64,000 bases of DNA, taken from the NCBI RefSeq assembly GCF_036067295.1, contig NZ_CP107954.1, positions 1,426,001 to 1,490,000 on the forward strand, written 5' to 3'. The notes beneath the pieces are model-generated. The model worked only from the letters and a program-made list of their open reading frames with translations, was not told the origin of the DNA and ran no database searches. The translations under genes and the position numbers were made by a program. Origin of the DNA: Kribbella sp. NBC_00382 (lineage in GTDB: Bacteria > Actinomycetota > Actinomycetes > Propionibacteriales > Kribbellaceae). Of the stretch, positions 1 to 7,893 are shown piece by piece (the first letter of the stretch is position 1; every line of letters starts with the position of its first letter).

Positions 1-1017
1 GCGCGGGCGATCGACCCGATGACCCAGCTTCACCAACAGCGCTGGGAGAACGGTGAGCGACCCAAGTACCGCCACCGCGACAACCACGATTGTCGCCGTG
101 GCCATCGACGAGAAGACGGGGTCCTGCGCGACGTACAGGCCTGCCATCGAGACGATGACCGCGAGCCCGGAGACAACCACCGAATGCCCCGACGTGGCCG
201 CGGCGATCTCGACCGCGTCGACCGTACCGTGGCCACGGCGTCGTTCTTCTCGCTCGCGTTTGAGGTAGAAGAGCGAGTAGTCGACGCCGACTGCCATGCC
301 GATCAGCAGCACGACATTCGCGACCGAACCTCCGTCGGGGAACGCGTAGGACAGCGGCGCGTAGAACCCGAGCGCCGCACCGACGGCCGAGAACGCCAGC
401 AGGACAGGGATTCCGGCTGCGATCAACGCACCGAAGGCGAGCAACATCAGGCCGAACGTCAACGGCAGGCTGATCTTCTCAGCCCGCGCGAGGTCGGAGC
501 TGACCTGCTTCCAGACCCCCTTGTTGAGCGACGCACTACCGGCCTGCTCGATCGTCAGCGACGGATTGGCCTTCTGCACCTCACTGGTTGCCGCGAGCAA
601 CTTGTCGACGTTGTCGGCGGCATCGTCCGCGTTCCCCTTCAACGAGATCGGCAGCAACGCCGCCTTGCCGTTGGCCGCCCAGACCGGCTGCCCCACCTCA
701 GCCACCGCATCGATCCCCGTCATCTTCTGCTGCAGCTGCTTTAACGCCGTGGTCGCGGCTGCTTTGTCCAGCGCACCATCAGGGTCGGTCAGCAGAACCG
801 TCTCGCCAGGCTTGTTCTCCAGGCCGGCGTCGCGGATCAGCTCCGACGCCGTCCCCGACTGACCGATCCAGGTGTCATCGGCCTTCGTCTTCTGGGTTGG
901 AATCGCGACCATCAGCCCGACCGCGACGACGACAAGCATCAGCCAGAAGCCGATCGCCCGCCATGGATGGGTAGCACTCCAGCGCGCCACGCGCACCGTC
1001 ACCGATCCCCTGCTCAT
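1..1017 (-). CDS. MMPL/RND-family transporter, N-terminal part (runs off left edge)
   Basis: The frame opens with ATG at 1017 and is still open at base 1, so about 339 N-terminal codons are visible. A first membrane helix (IGFWLMLVVVAVGLMVA, about residues 20-36) is followed by a large extracytoplasmic domain and then a block of hydrophobic helices beginning near ISLPLTFGLMLLAFGALIAA. The segment GMAVGVDYSLFYLKRERE is the hallmark of MMPL/RND proteins: the Asp-Tyr pair in helix 4 belongs to the proton relay. These proteins are inner-membrane, proton-driven exporters, often of lipids or drugs. The substrate cannot be told from sequence. A purine-rich GAGAGGG lies about 10 nt upstream of the ATG. 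The gene is separated from its right-hand neighbour by a kilobase with no convincing gene. Confidence 0.9.
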   Translation of the reverse strand, partial: MSRGSVTVRVARWSATHPWRAIGFWLMLVVVAVGLMVAIPTQKTKADDTWIGQSGTASELIRDAGLENKPGETVLLTDPDGALDKAAATTALKQLQQKMTGIDAVAEVGQPVWAANGKAALLPISLKGNADDAADNVDKLLAATSEVQKANPSLTIEQAGSASLNKGVWKQVSSDLARAEKISLPLTFGLMLLAFGALIAAGIPVLLAFSAVGAALGFYAPLSYAFPDGGSVANVVLLIGMAVGVDYSLFYLKREREERRRGHGTVDAVEIAAATSGHSVVVSGLAVIVSMAGLYVAQDPVFSSMATATIVVVAVAVLGSLTVLPALLVKLGHRVDRPR

Positions 1018-1140
1018 CCTGGTAACCCTCTCGCCATCCCCGCACGGGCGCTCTACCCGCTCACCACGAGCCTGGCGGTTGGCTGGAGAGTTCTCAGGAG
1101 TGTCAGCCCCCACGGAGGGGTAGTGCTAGGTCCACCAACA

Positions 1141-1219
1141 CGTACGAGGCACCCACCCGTACTCGTGTCGCGCCCCCACGTCTTGAGCCCACCCGAACCA
1201 CTGACCGTGTGCCGCATCG
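1141..1219 (+). repeat. Inverted repeat copy A (79 nt)
   Basis: The reverse complement of this segment matches 1891-1969 without gaps at 66 of 79 positions by hand alignment. The identical core includes GGTTCGGGTGGGCTCAAGAC. The two copies face each other across 671 nt. Confidence 0.8.
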
Positions 1220-1756
1220 GGTGGACGACTCCACTGACGCTGGCCAGGCTCATCCCCCCTCGGCCCACTCGTACTCACGCCCGCACGCAGCCGATGCGGA
1301 TGACGACTGTGCGGCGGAGCTGACGCGTTGCCGCGCTCGCACTGCGGACGGCACAGCACAGCTGCCCGCGCTGTGGACGCCGTCGATCGGGTGCTGTGTG
1401 GACCCGGACGGTAACAAACTTGCACGGGGAGGCAACTAGTTTCCAGCTAAGTCTGGTCCGGCGACGGGCAACCCAGAAATGGGGCAGCCAGCGCTGCCGC
1501 CACCACGACGCGTGAACGCAAGCCCGCGAAAGCCCCCACGGCAGACGCCGCCACCTCGACCGGTCCACCCCGACAACCGGCCGCGCCGTCAGAATCCAGC
1601 AGTAGCCGACGTGGCGCCCAGCGCCACGAGGCCGAGGCCGGCCGTGGAGCGGGCGATGCGCAGATCTCAGCGAGCCTCGTCCCGGTGGGCCGGCGCCTCC
1701 GGCCAGCCCGGCGGTCGCCGAGACCGCCACCACCGAGCAGCCTCCTCCAACTTTGA

Positions 1757-1801
1757 GCTCGACGTGAGCGTTCCCGCCCGGCCCAGACGCTCACGTCGAG
1801 C
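1757..1801. repeat. Perfect 15-bp hairpin
   Basis: Arms GCTCGACGTGAGCGT (1757-1771) and ACGCTCACGTCGAGC (1787-1801) are perfect complements around a 15-nt loop. No T-tract follows on either strand, so it does not look like a simple intrinsic terminator. It lies inside the region bounded by the 79-nt inverted repeats. Confidence 0.75.
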
Positions 1802-1890
1802 ACAGAGTGGCCGAAGGGCCGCCCGGCTGCCCCTCCGGCACGGGTCCGTGGCACCCGCCCGCCTGAGCAAACCCATCCGAGTCCCCCGCC

Positions 1891-1969
1891 CGACGCGGCA
1901 CACCCGCAGTGGTTCGGGTGGGCTCAAGACGTGGGCACGCAACACGAGCTCGGGTGGGAGGTTTGTACG
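1891..1969 (-). repeat. Inverted repeat copy B (79 nt)
   Basis: Inverted partner of 1141-1219 (66/79 identical, no gaps). It ends 14 nt before the stop codon of the neighbouring regulator gene. Confidence 0.8.
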
Positions 1970-1982
1970 CCGGCCCGCCAGG

Positions 1983-2900
1983 TCAGGCGGGGATGGTTCT
2001 CGAGCGGAGACGCCTCAGCATCCGGGCGTCTTCGAAGCCGACGGTCCGGGCGGCGGACTCGACGGTTGTGCCGTGGCTGATGAGGTGTTCGGCTCGTTCC
2101 AGCCGCAGGAGTTGCTGGTAGCGCAAGGGGGTGAGGCCGGTGGCCTGGGTGAAGATGCGGGTCAACGTACGCTCGCTGACGCCTACACCAGCCGCGAGAT
2201 CGGTGAGGCGTAGCTGGTCGGCGTACCGGCTGTCGATGATGTCTTGGACTCGGTGGGCGAGGTCGCTGAGGTGGCCGCGGTGGCGGAGCATCGCGCTTTC
2301 CTGGCGGTCGTCGCCGTTGCGGCGGGCGTAGACGACCATCTGGCGCGCGACCCGCGCCGCCGCCTCGGCCCCGCGAGCGGCCGCGACCAGGTGCAGCGCC
2401 AGGTCGATCCCGCTGGCGATCCCGGCCGACGTGATCACCCGATCGTCCACGACGTACAGGACATCGCGCACCATCTGAGCCTTCGGATAACGCGCGGCGA
2501 GCTCCTCGGTGAGGTCGTGGTGTGTCGTGTACCGCCGCCCGTCCAGCAGCCCGGCGGCGCCAAGCGCATCGGCGCCGGAGCACACACTCGCGACCGAACC
2601 GCCAGCCGCATGATGAGCGCGCAGCCGATGCTTGGCCATCGCCGACATGTCCGGAGTCGGCGTGAACCGCGGCGACCGCCAGCCCGGTACGACGATCAGG
2701 TCGGCGCACCCAAGCTCCGGCCACTCCAACTGCGCCCTGATCGGCACCCCTTGGGCGGTGGCGATCTCCGCCGACTCCGCGACGTACGTCAGGTCGTAGC
2801 CGTACCCGAGGTCGTTCGCGGTCGAGAACACCTGGGCCGGACCGGCGAGGTCCAGCAGGTGGAGTTTCGGCAGCAGGAAGAAGACGACCCGAGTAGGCAT
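1983..2900 (-). CDS. GlxA-type AraC-family regulator with DJ-1/PfpI domain
   Basis: 305 residues in two parts. Residues about 1-185 form a DJ-1/PfpI-like class I amidotransferase fold, including the nucleophile-elbow segment SVCSGADALGAAGLLDG with Cys107. Residues about 215-305 form an AraC-type double helix-turn-helix (LTDLAAGVGVSERTLTRIF, then VESAARTVGF). Proteins of this GlxA type are transcriptional regulators; the amidotransferase-like part is usually thought to sense a ligand. The gene lies 7 nt downstream of an isochorismatase-family hydrolase on the same strand, so the two are probably co-transcribed and the regulator may control that hydrolase. A second protein of the same architecture lies at 4952-5908. 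The target genes are inferred only. Confidence 0.9.
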   Translation of the reverse strand: MPTRVVFFLLPKLHLLDLAGPAQVFSTANDLGYGYDLTYVAESAEIATAQGVPIRAQLEWPELGCADLIVVPGWRSPRFTPTPDMSAMAKHRLRAHHAAGGSVASVCSGADALGAAGLLDGRRYTTHHDLTEELAARYPKAQMVRDVLYVVDDRVITSAGIASGIDLALHLVAAARGAEAAARVARQMVVYARRNGDDRQESAMLRHRGHLSDLAHRVQDIIDSRYADQLRLTDLAAGVGVSERTLTRIFTQATGLTPLRYQQLLRLERAEHLISHGTTVESAARTVGFEDARMLRRLRSRTIPA

Positions 2901-2907
2901 GATCCGG

Positions 2908-3507
2908 TCAGGATGCCAGAACCGGGGGCGCCACCTCGTCCAATGTCCGGATGCTGGCGAACCGGCCGGCCAGCACGTACTCTGTCCGCTCGACGATCGT
3001 CTCCGGCGAGAGCGTCCGCGGATCGGCCAGTACGTCGGCCAGCGTCGCGTCGGCCGGCATCGTCCAGTGCGGCAACGGGGTGGTCGCCGTCGCCTCGGTC
3101 ACGAACGTCACGCCGTACCCGAGATCGGAGGCGACCCGGGCGGTCGTCTCGCAGCACTGCTCGGTCCGGATCCCGCTGACGACGACCTCGCGGATGCCGT
3201 GCTGGGTGAGGACCTGCTGCAGATTAGTGGTGGTGAAGGCGTTGTGCGCGGTCTTCCTGATCACCGGCTCACCGTCGGCGGGCTCGAGGCCCTCGATGAA
3301 GCGGACGTGGCCGTTCGCTGGGTCGAAGGCGCCGCCGGTGCCGGGTTCGGTGTGCAGCACCCAGATGACGAGGTCGCCGTTCGCGCGGGCGGCGTGTACG
3401 AGCCGGTTCACCCGGTCGGCGATGTCGGGGTGGTTCACCACGCTCCAGTTCTCCCGGACGCGGAACGATTCCTGGACGTCGATCACGAGTAGAGCTGTCT
3501 GAGTCAT
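2908..3507 (-). CDS. Isochorismatase-family cysteine hydrolase
   Basis: 199 residues from the ATG at 3507. An upstream in-frame start exists at 3537, but the family's conserved beginning (TALLVIDVQESF) follows directly after 3507. The triad of the family is present: Asp10 in LLVIDVQ, Lys85 in VIRKTAHNAF and Cys118 in SGIRTEQCCETTAR. The doubled cysteine (118-119) is slightly unusual. Family members hydrolyse amides or vinyl ethers such as isochorismate, nicotinamide or N-carbamoyl compounds; the substrate cannot be read from these motifs. It is cytoplasmic, with no signal peptide. It probably forms a two-gene operon with the downstream GlxA-type regulator. Confidence 0.88.
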   Translation of the reverse strand: MTQTALLVIDVQESFRVRENWSVVNHPDIADRVNRLVHAARANGDLVIWVLHTEPGTGGAFDPANGHVRFIEGLEPADGEPVIRKTAHNAFTTTNLQQVLTQHGIREVVVSGIRTEQCCETTARVASDLGYGVTFVTEATATTPLPHWTMPADATLADVLADPRTLSPETIVERTEYVLAGRFASIRTLDEVAPPVLAS

Positions 3508-3735
3508 GGCTCTATCGTCGGCGCTCCGAGGCGCCAAAGATAAGGCTTCAACCAGCCCGGACCCGGACGGATCTGGTCAGCGGCTACCCGATGCTGGCCG
3601 ATACCGGTCAGTCATCGGACGAATTCGAACCGTTACAAACTATTCCAAACACCGGACAACCCTGCCTACAGTGCGACGGTCGGCCATGTGCACGCTCTCC
3701 CGCCGACCACCGCCCAGCACAAGTGAGGGGATTCC

Positions 3736-4947
3736 ATGTCAGACAACCTGCCCCGCCGACAAGTACTGCGAACCGCCGGCGCGCTCGGCCTCGGCGCTGC
3801 CGCCGCCGGTGCGCTGACCAGCGGAGCGCAGGCGGCGCCGGATAAGGTCACCGCCATGAGTTCGCACCACGGCCACGGCAAGCTCGAGATCCGCAAGGAT
3901 CCGTTCGGCACCACCCCTGAAGGCGTTGCGGTGGACGTGTACACGTTCACCAACGGCCGGACCACGATCTCGATGCTGACCTGGGGCGCCACCATCCAGC
4001 GCGTCGAGACGCCGGACCGGCGCGGCCGGGTCGAGAACATCAGCCTCGGCTTCGACAACCTGCCCGACTACGCGGCGCTCAGCCCGTACTTCGGCGCCAC
4101 CGTCGGCCGGTACGGGAACCGGATCGCCAAGGGCAAGTTCACCCTCGACGGTCACAACTACCAGATCCCGGTCAACAACGGCGAGAACGCCCTGCACGGC
4201 GGCACGATCGGCTTCGACAAGAGGGTCTGGTCGGCCAAGATCGTGAAGAGCGACAAGGCCGTCGGCGTCGCGTTCACCTATGTCAGCCCGGACGGCGAGA
4301 TGGGCTTCCCGGGCGAGCTGACCAGCACGGTCACGTACACGCTCGACAAGCAGGACAACCTGCGGATCGACTACCACGCGACCGTGGCCGGCAAGCCGAC
4401 CGTGCTCAACCTGACCAACCACGTCTACTTCAACCTGGCTGGTGAGGGCACCGGCTCGATCGACGGCCACGTACTGGAGTTGAAGGCCGCGAAGTACACG
4501 CCGGTGGACGCGGGCCTGATCCCGACCGGCGAGCTCGCCCCGGTGGCCGGTACGCCGTTCGACTTCAACCAGCCCACCGCGATCGGCAAGCGGATCCGCA
4601 ATGACCACCCCCAACTGGTGATCGGGCGTGGCTACGACCACAACTTCGTCCTCAGCGGCAAGCCCGACCACGACGGCCTGCGCTTCGCCGCCCGCTTCTG
4701 GGAGCCCACCGAGGGCCGCACGGTGACCGTGCACACCAGCCAGCCCGGCGCCCAGTTCTACAGCGGCAACTTCCTCGACGGCACCTTCCAGGGCATCGGC
4801 AACAAGGCCTACCGCCAGGGCGACGCCTTCGCCTTCGAGACCCAGCACTTCCCCGACTCCCCCAACCAGCCCACCTTCCCCTCCACCGTCCTCCGCCCCG
4901 GCCAAACCTTCACCTCCACCACCATCTACACCTTCGGCACGAAGTAG
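3736..4947 (+). CDS. Tat-exported aldose 1-epimerase (galactose mutarotase family)
   Basis: 403 residues, with a twin-arginine signal (PRRQVLRTAGALGLGAAAAG) and an AQAA-type cleavage region near residue 34. The mature part is a galactose-mutarotase beta-sandwich: FGATVGRYGNRIAKGKF, NGENALHGGTIGFDKRVW and LTNHVYFNLAGEG carry the family's substrate-binding Asn/Arg and catalytic His, and FAFETQHFPDSPNQP carries the catalytic Glu. It should interconvert alpha and beta anomers of aldoses outside the cytoplasm. The start is supported by GTGAGGGG 6-13 nt upstream of the ATG. The export signal is a notable addition compared with cytoplasmic GalM. A GlxA-type regulator starts 4 nt after its stop codon and may be cotranscribed. 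Confidence 0.92.
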   Translation: MSDNLPRRQVLRTAGALGLGAAAAGALTSGAQAAPDKVTAMSSHHGHGKLEIRKDPFGTTPEGVAVDVYTFTNGRTTISMLTWGATIQRVETPDRRGRVENISLGFDNLPDYAALSPYFGATVGRYGNRIAKGKFTLDGHNYQIPVNNGENALHGGTIGFDKRVWSAKIVKSDKAVGVAFTYVSPDGEMGFPGELTSTVTYTLDKQDNLRIDYHATVAGKPTVLNLTNHVYFNLAGEGTGSIDGHVLELKAAKYTPVDAGLIPTGELAPVAGTPFDFNQPTAIGKRIRNDHPQLVIGRGYDHNFVLSGKPDHDGLRFAARFWEPTEGRTVTVHTSQPGAQFYSGNFLDGTFQGIGNKAYRQGDAFAFETQHFPDSPNQPTFPSTVLRPGQTFTSTTIYTFGTK

Positions 4948-4951
4948 GACT

Positions 4952-5908
4952 ATGCAAGTTGTCGCGGTGCTGGCCATCGAAGGCGCTGTCGCGCTGGAGG
5001 TGGCCGGCGCCTGCCAGGTGTTTGCGGCTGCGTACGACCCGGTCAGTGGCGAGCCCCTGTACGACGTACGGGTGTGTGGTGATCAGGCCGGTACTACGGT
5101 GCGTGCGCATCGGGTGGAGATTTTCCGGGCGCAGGCGCCGTACAGCTTCGACGAGGCGTTGGCGGCTGACACGGTGATCGTGCCTGCGTCGTACCCGGCG
5201 TCGGCTGAGGTGGTCGCACTCGTGCGGGAGGTGCATCGGCGCGGGATCCGGCTTGCTTCGATCTGTACCGGAGCCTTCACGCTGGCTGCGGCTGGGGTGC
5301 TGGATGGGCGGATGGCGGCGACTCATTGGGCGCATGCGGAGCGGTTTGCTCGTGAGTATCCGCAGGTTGAGGTGGCCACCGATGTGCTTTATCTGGATGA
5401 CGGAGAGGTGCTGACGTCCGCGGGCGTGACGGCTGGGCTTGATCTCTGTCTGCATTTGGTACGCCGGGATCACGGGTCGGCCGTTGCGGCCAATGTCGCG
5501 CGGAGGCTGGTGATGGCGCCGCATCGGGATGGTGGGCAGGCGCAATTCATCACTGCTCCCACCGTCGCCGGCGAGGGATCGTTGGAGCCGGTGATGCGTT
5601 GGATGCAAGAGCATTTGGACGAGCCGCTATCGCTCGCCTCGATCGCTGCGCAGGCCGCGATGAGCACCCGCACCTTGAGCCGCCAGTTCCGTGCACAGAC
5701 CGGCAGTACTCCGCTGCAGTGGCTCATCCGCCTGCGCATCAACCGCGCCCAGGAACTCCTAGAGACGACCGACCTCACCATCGACCAGATCGCCACCACC
5801 TGCGGCTTCGGCAGCCCCCTCCTCCTCCGCCAGCACTTCACCAAAACCCTGGCGACCACCCCAACGGCATACCGAAGAACCTTCGCTCCATTTAGCCTGC
5901 CGGGGTGA
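4952..5908 (+). CDS. GlxA-type AraC-family regulator with DJ-1/PfpI domain (second copy)
   Basis: 318 residues. The N-terminal DJ-1/PfpI domain carries the elbow LASICTGAFTLAAAGVLDG, and the C-terminal AraC double HTH (LASIAAQAAMSTRTLSRQF; IDQIATTCGFGSPLLLRQHF) is complete. It has the same architecture as the protein at 1983-2900 but is clearly diverged, so this is not a recent duplication. It starts 4 nt after the mutarotase stop codon and its TGA overlaps the GTG of the GrpB-like gene by 4 nt (GTGA), which suggests one transcript of three genes. Role: DNA-binding regulator with a likely small-molecule sensor domain; targets unknown. Confidence 0.88.
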   Translation: MQVVAVLAIEGAVALEVAGACQVFAAAYDPVSGEPLYDVRVCGDQAGTTVRAHRVEIFRAQAPYSFDEALAADTVIVPASYPASAEVVALVREVHRRGIRLASICTGAFTLAAAGVLDGRMAATHWAHAERFAREYPQVEVATDVLYLDDGEVLTSAGVTAGLDLCLHLVRRDHGSAVAANVARRLVMAPHRDGGQAQFITAPTVAGEGSLEPVMRWMQEHLDEPLSLASIAAQAAMSTRTLSRQFRAQTGSTPLQWLIRLRINRAQELLETTDLTIDQIATTCGFGSPLLLRQHFTKTLATTPTAYRRTFAPFSLPG

Positions 5909-6432
5909 CGATTCTGGCGGAGTACGACGAGGGATGGGCGGCGCAGTACGCGGCGATGGCGGCTGAGTTGGCAGCGGTGTTCGGGGACGCTGTGGCCGAG
6001 GTGGAGCACATCGGTAGTACGGCGGTGCCGGGGCTGGTCGCCAAGCCCGTCATCGACATCGCCGCCCGCGCAGCTTCTCTAGAAGTTGCCTCAGGCAAGG
6101 ATTCTGCACTTGCGGAGCTCGGCTTCAAGTACGAACCTGCCGGCCCGCCTGGACGCCGCACCTACACGCGCGGCCGCGACGGCGTGCTCACCCACAACCT
6201 GCACGTCTTCCCCGACGAGGTCTGGGACACGCTCAATCAGCGCATCCTGCGCGACCATCTCCGCGCCACGCCCGAGGCCGTTCGCCGGTACTCCGAACTG
6301 AAACGCCGACTCGCCACCCAAGGACTGGCCGGCTTCGACTACACCGCCGCCAAGACGGCCCTCATCCAGGAGCTCACCGACGACGCCCGGCGGCTGCGCG
6401 GGCTGCCATCGGTGCCCGTCTGGGAGAGCTAG
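5905..6432 (+). CDS. GrpB/UPF0157 nucleotidyltransferase-fold protein
   Basis: 175 residues from a GTG start that overlaps the preceding stop codon (GTGA). GrpB-family landmarks are present: EVEHIGSTAVPGLVAKPVID near residues 32-51, then YTRGRDGVLTHNLHVF and LRDHLRATPEAVRRYSELKR. The family has a nucleotidyltransferase-like fold, and the GS(T)xxxP-ID pattern is its active-site-like strand, but its cellular role is poorly known. It is cytoplasmic and translationally coupled to the GlxA-type regulator upstream. The stop codon at 6430-6432 lies against the end of a possible gene remnant on the other strand. Confidence 0.9.
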   Translation: MTILAEYDEGWAAQYAAMAAELAAVFGDAVAEVEHIGSTAVPGLVAKPVIDIAARAASLEVASGKDSALAELGFKYEPAGPPGRRTYTRGRDGVLTHNLHVFPDEVWDTLNQRILRDHLRATPEAVRRYSELKRRLATQGLAGFDYTAAKTALIQELTDDARRLRGLPSVPVWES

Positions 6433-6566
6433 ACCGTCTTGACCGAGCCGCCGTCGATCAGGCGGTACGGACCGGCCCCGGTGAGACGGTATTGACCCGC
6501 GGCAACCCGACCGCGCAGCTCTCCTGACCCCAGCAGCGACCCGCTGAGCGTCGAGCGAAGGGTTAC
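6429..6566 (-). pseudogene. Possible truncated coding remnant (C-terminal tail only)
   Basis: The minus strand carries an open stretch of about 45 codons ending with QYRLTGAGPYRLIDGGSVKTV-type sequence (shown in part: GPYRLIDGGSVKTV) and a TAG stop at 6431-6429. It has a protein-like composition but no ATG, GTG or TTG start, and it is closed upstream by a stop codon in the P450 promoter region. It could be the leftover 3' end of a gene lost when the P450 was acquired. Chance is also possible. Confidence 0.25.
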
Positions 6567-6582
6567 CTAACCCGCTTAGGGT
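6560..6582 (+). promoter_or_regulatory. Palindrome plus -10-like box upstream of the P450
   Basis: GGGTTACCTAACCC (6560-6573) is a perfect 14-bp palindrome. It is followed by TAGGGT at 6577-6582, a good actinobacterial -10, 7 nt before the P450 ATG. The palindrome would sit in the core promoter, where a repressor could block transcription. The regulator is not identified. Confidence 0.5.
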
Positions 6583-6589
6583 CGAAGGT

Positions 6590-7789
6590 ATGACGGAACC
6601 GGTGCTCGATATCCCGTTCGCGGACGCGTTCCAGTTCGACCCCTCGCCTACCTTCGCCGAGCTACGCGAAGGCCGCCCGGTGGCACGAGTACGGACGCTG
6701 GCGGGAGCCGAGGTCTGGCTGGTGACCCGGTACGACGATGTGCGCCTGGTACTCGCCGATCCGCGCTTCTCCCGCGCGGCCGTGGTGAAGCAAGGCGCCC
6801 CTCGGGTCGCGCTCGCCAAGCCGATGCCGAACAGCCTGACCACCACCGACCCACCCGAGCACACCCGGCTGCGCAAGCTGGTGTCGACGACCTTCGCGCA
6901 TCGCCGGATCGAGCGCACCCGGCCGTGGGTCGCGGAGCTGTCGGCGCAGCTGGCCGATGACGTCGCGAAGGCCGGCGACGGCGCGGACATCCGGGAGCTC
7001 GTCGCGCTGCCGTTGCCGATCCAGGTGATCTGCCAACTGCTCGGTGTCCCGTACGCCGATCGCGACCAGTTCCGCGAATGGACGGAACTCGGTTACAGCA
7101 TGCGGATGGCGGAGAAGGATCTCGTCGAGCAGGCGATGACCGACCTGACGGCGTACATCGACGAGTTGGTCACCCGGAAGCTCGCGACCATGGACCAGCC
7201 CGCCGAGGACCTGCTGGACGAGCTCGTCCGGGCCCGTGAGGAAGGCGATCGACTCAGCCATGACGAGCTGATCTCGTTCGGCGTCAACCTGCTCGTGGCC
7301 GGCCACGAGACGTCGGCGAACCAGATCTCGAGTTGCGTCGCGACGTTGCTGCGCTGGCCGGAGAACTGGGCTCGGCTGGTCGACAACCACGAGCTGGTGC
7401 CGTCCGCCGTCGAGGAACTGCTGCGGTTCAACCGGTTCAGCGAGGTCGGCCAGTTGCGGGTGGCTGTTGAGGATGTGGAGCTGCACGGAGTACAGATCAA
7501 AGCGGGTGAGGGCGTGATGGCGGCGCTCAACTCGGCGAACCGCGATCCGCGGCAGTTCGAGAACCCGGACGAGTTGCAGCTCGATCGCAAGGACAACAAG
7601 CAGCTGTCGTTCGGCTTCGGGCCGCACTTCTGCCTAGGCGCGCAGCTCGCCCGGATCGAACTACAGGAGTCGCTGCTCGCGCTCCTGCGCCGCTTCCCGA
7701 AGCTGAGCCTCGCCAAGCCCGCCGAAGAGCTCAAGTGGCGCCGAGTCCTGGTCAGCGGCCTCGCAGAGCTCCCGGTCAACCTCGGCTAG
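6590..7789 (+). CDS. Cytochrome P450
   Basis: 399 residues, a normal length for a soluble bacterial P450. Conserved landmarks are all present: the I-helix oxygen-binding motif AGHETS (about 237-242), the K-helix E276xxR279 in VEELLRF, and the haem loop FGFGPHFCLGAQLA with the ligand Cys348. It should be a cytoplasmic haem monooxygenase that needs a ferredoxin and a ferredoxin reductase; neither is encoded in this window. The substrate is unknown. The predicted -10 (6577-6582) gives an almost leaderless mRNA, with GAAGG directly before the ATG. A 14-bp palindrome lies in the promoter, and a long hairpin follows the stop codon. Confidence 0.95.
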   Translation: MTEPVLDIPFADAFQFDPSPTFAELREGRPVARVRTLAGAEVWLVTRYDDVRLVLADPRFSRAAVVKQGAPRVALAKPMPNSLTTTDPPEHTRLRKLVSTTFAHRRIERTRPWVAELSAQLADDVAKAGDGADIRELVALPLPIQVICQLLGVPYADRDQFREWTELGYSMRMAEKDLVEQAMTDLTAYIDELVTRKLATMDQPAEDLLDELVRAREEGDRLSHDELISFGVNLLVAGHETSANQISSCVATLLRWPENWARLVDNHELVPSAVEELLRFNRFSEVGQLRVAVEDVELHGVQIKAGEGVMAALNSANRDPRQFENPDELQLDRKDNKQLSFGFGPHFCLGAQLARIELQESLLALLRRFPKLSLAKPAEELKWRRVLVSGLAELPVNLG

Positions 7790-7801
7790 CCACCAACTCC
7801 C

Positions 7802-7887
7802 CTGTTCATTCGCCCCTTTTTCACCCTGAGGCAGACGATCCGGTCATTGCGGACAGACGGCGAGGGTGAAAAAGGGCGAATGAACAG
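7802..7887. terminator. Long hairpin between convergent genes
   Basis: Arms at 7802-7827 and 7863-7887 pair over 25 bp with a single bulged base (CTGTTCATTCGCCC... against ...GGGCGAATGAACAG) around a 35-nt loop. Each arm contains an A/T run, so the stem can serve as an intrinsic terminator for the P450 and for the convergent gene. It is longer than typical terminators. Confidence 0.75.
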
Positions 7888-7893
7888 TTGGTG

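Larger units (their letters stand above)
1018..1982. other. Gene-poor 1 kb stretch bounded by inverted repeats
   Basis: Several frames stay open here on both strands, but their proteins are Arg/Pro/Gly-rich, resemble no family and mirror each other because of the inverted repeats, so I call no gene. The stretch holds two 79-nt inverted copies (1141-1219 and 1891-1969) and a 15-bp hairpin (1757-1801). It may be a decayed mobile element. Confidence 0.5.

Noticed and set aside
1053..2213. Several 70-250 codon frames in the 1 kb gene-poor stretch
   Set aside because: Compositionally biased, overlapping on both strands, and partly mirror images caused by the inverted repeats.
3739..4977. A 412-codon minus-strand frame opposite the mutarotase
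   Set aside because: The translated sequence is low-complexity Val/Gly/Asp/Arg. The plus strand has complete mutarotase motifs.
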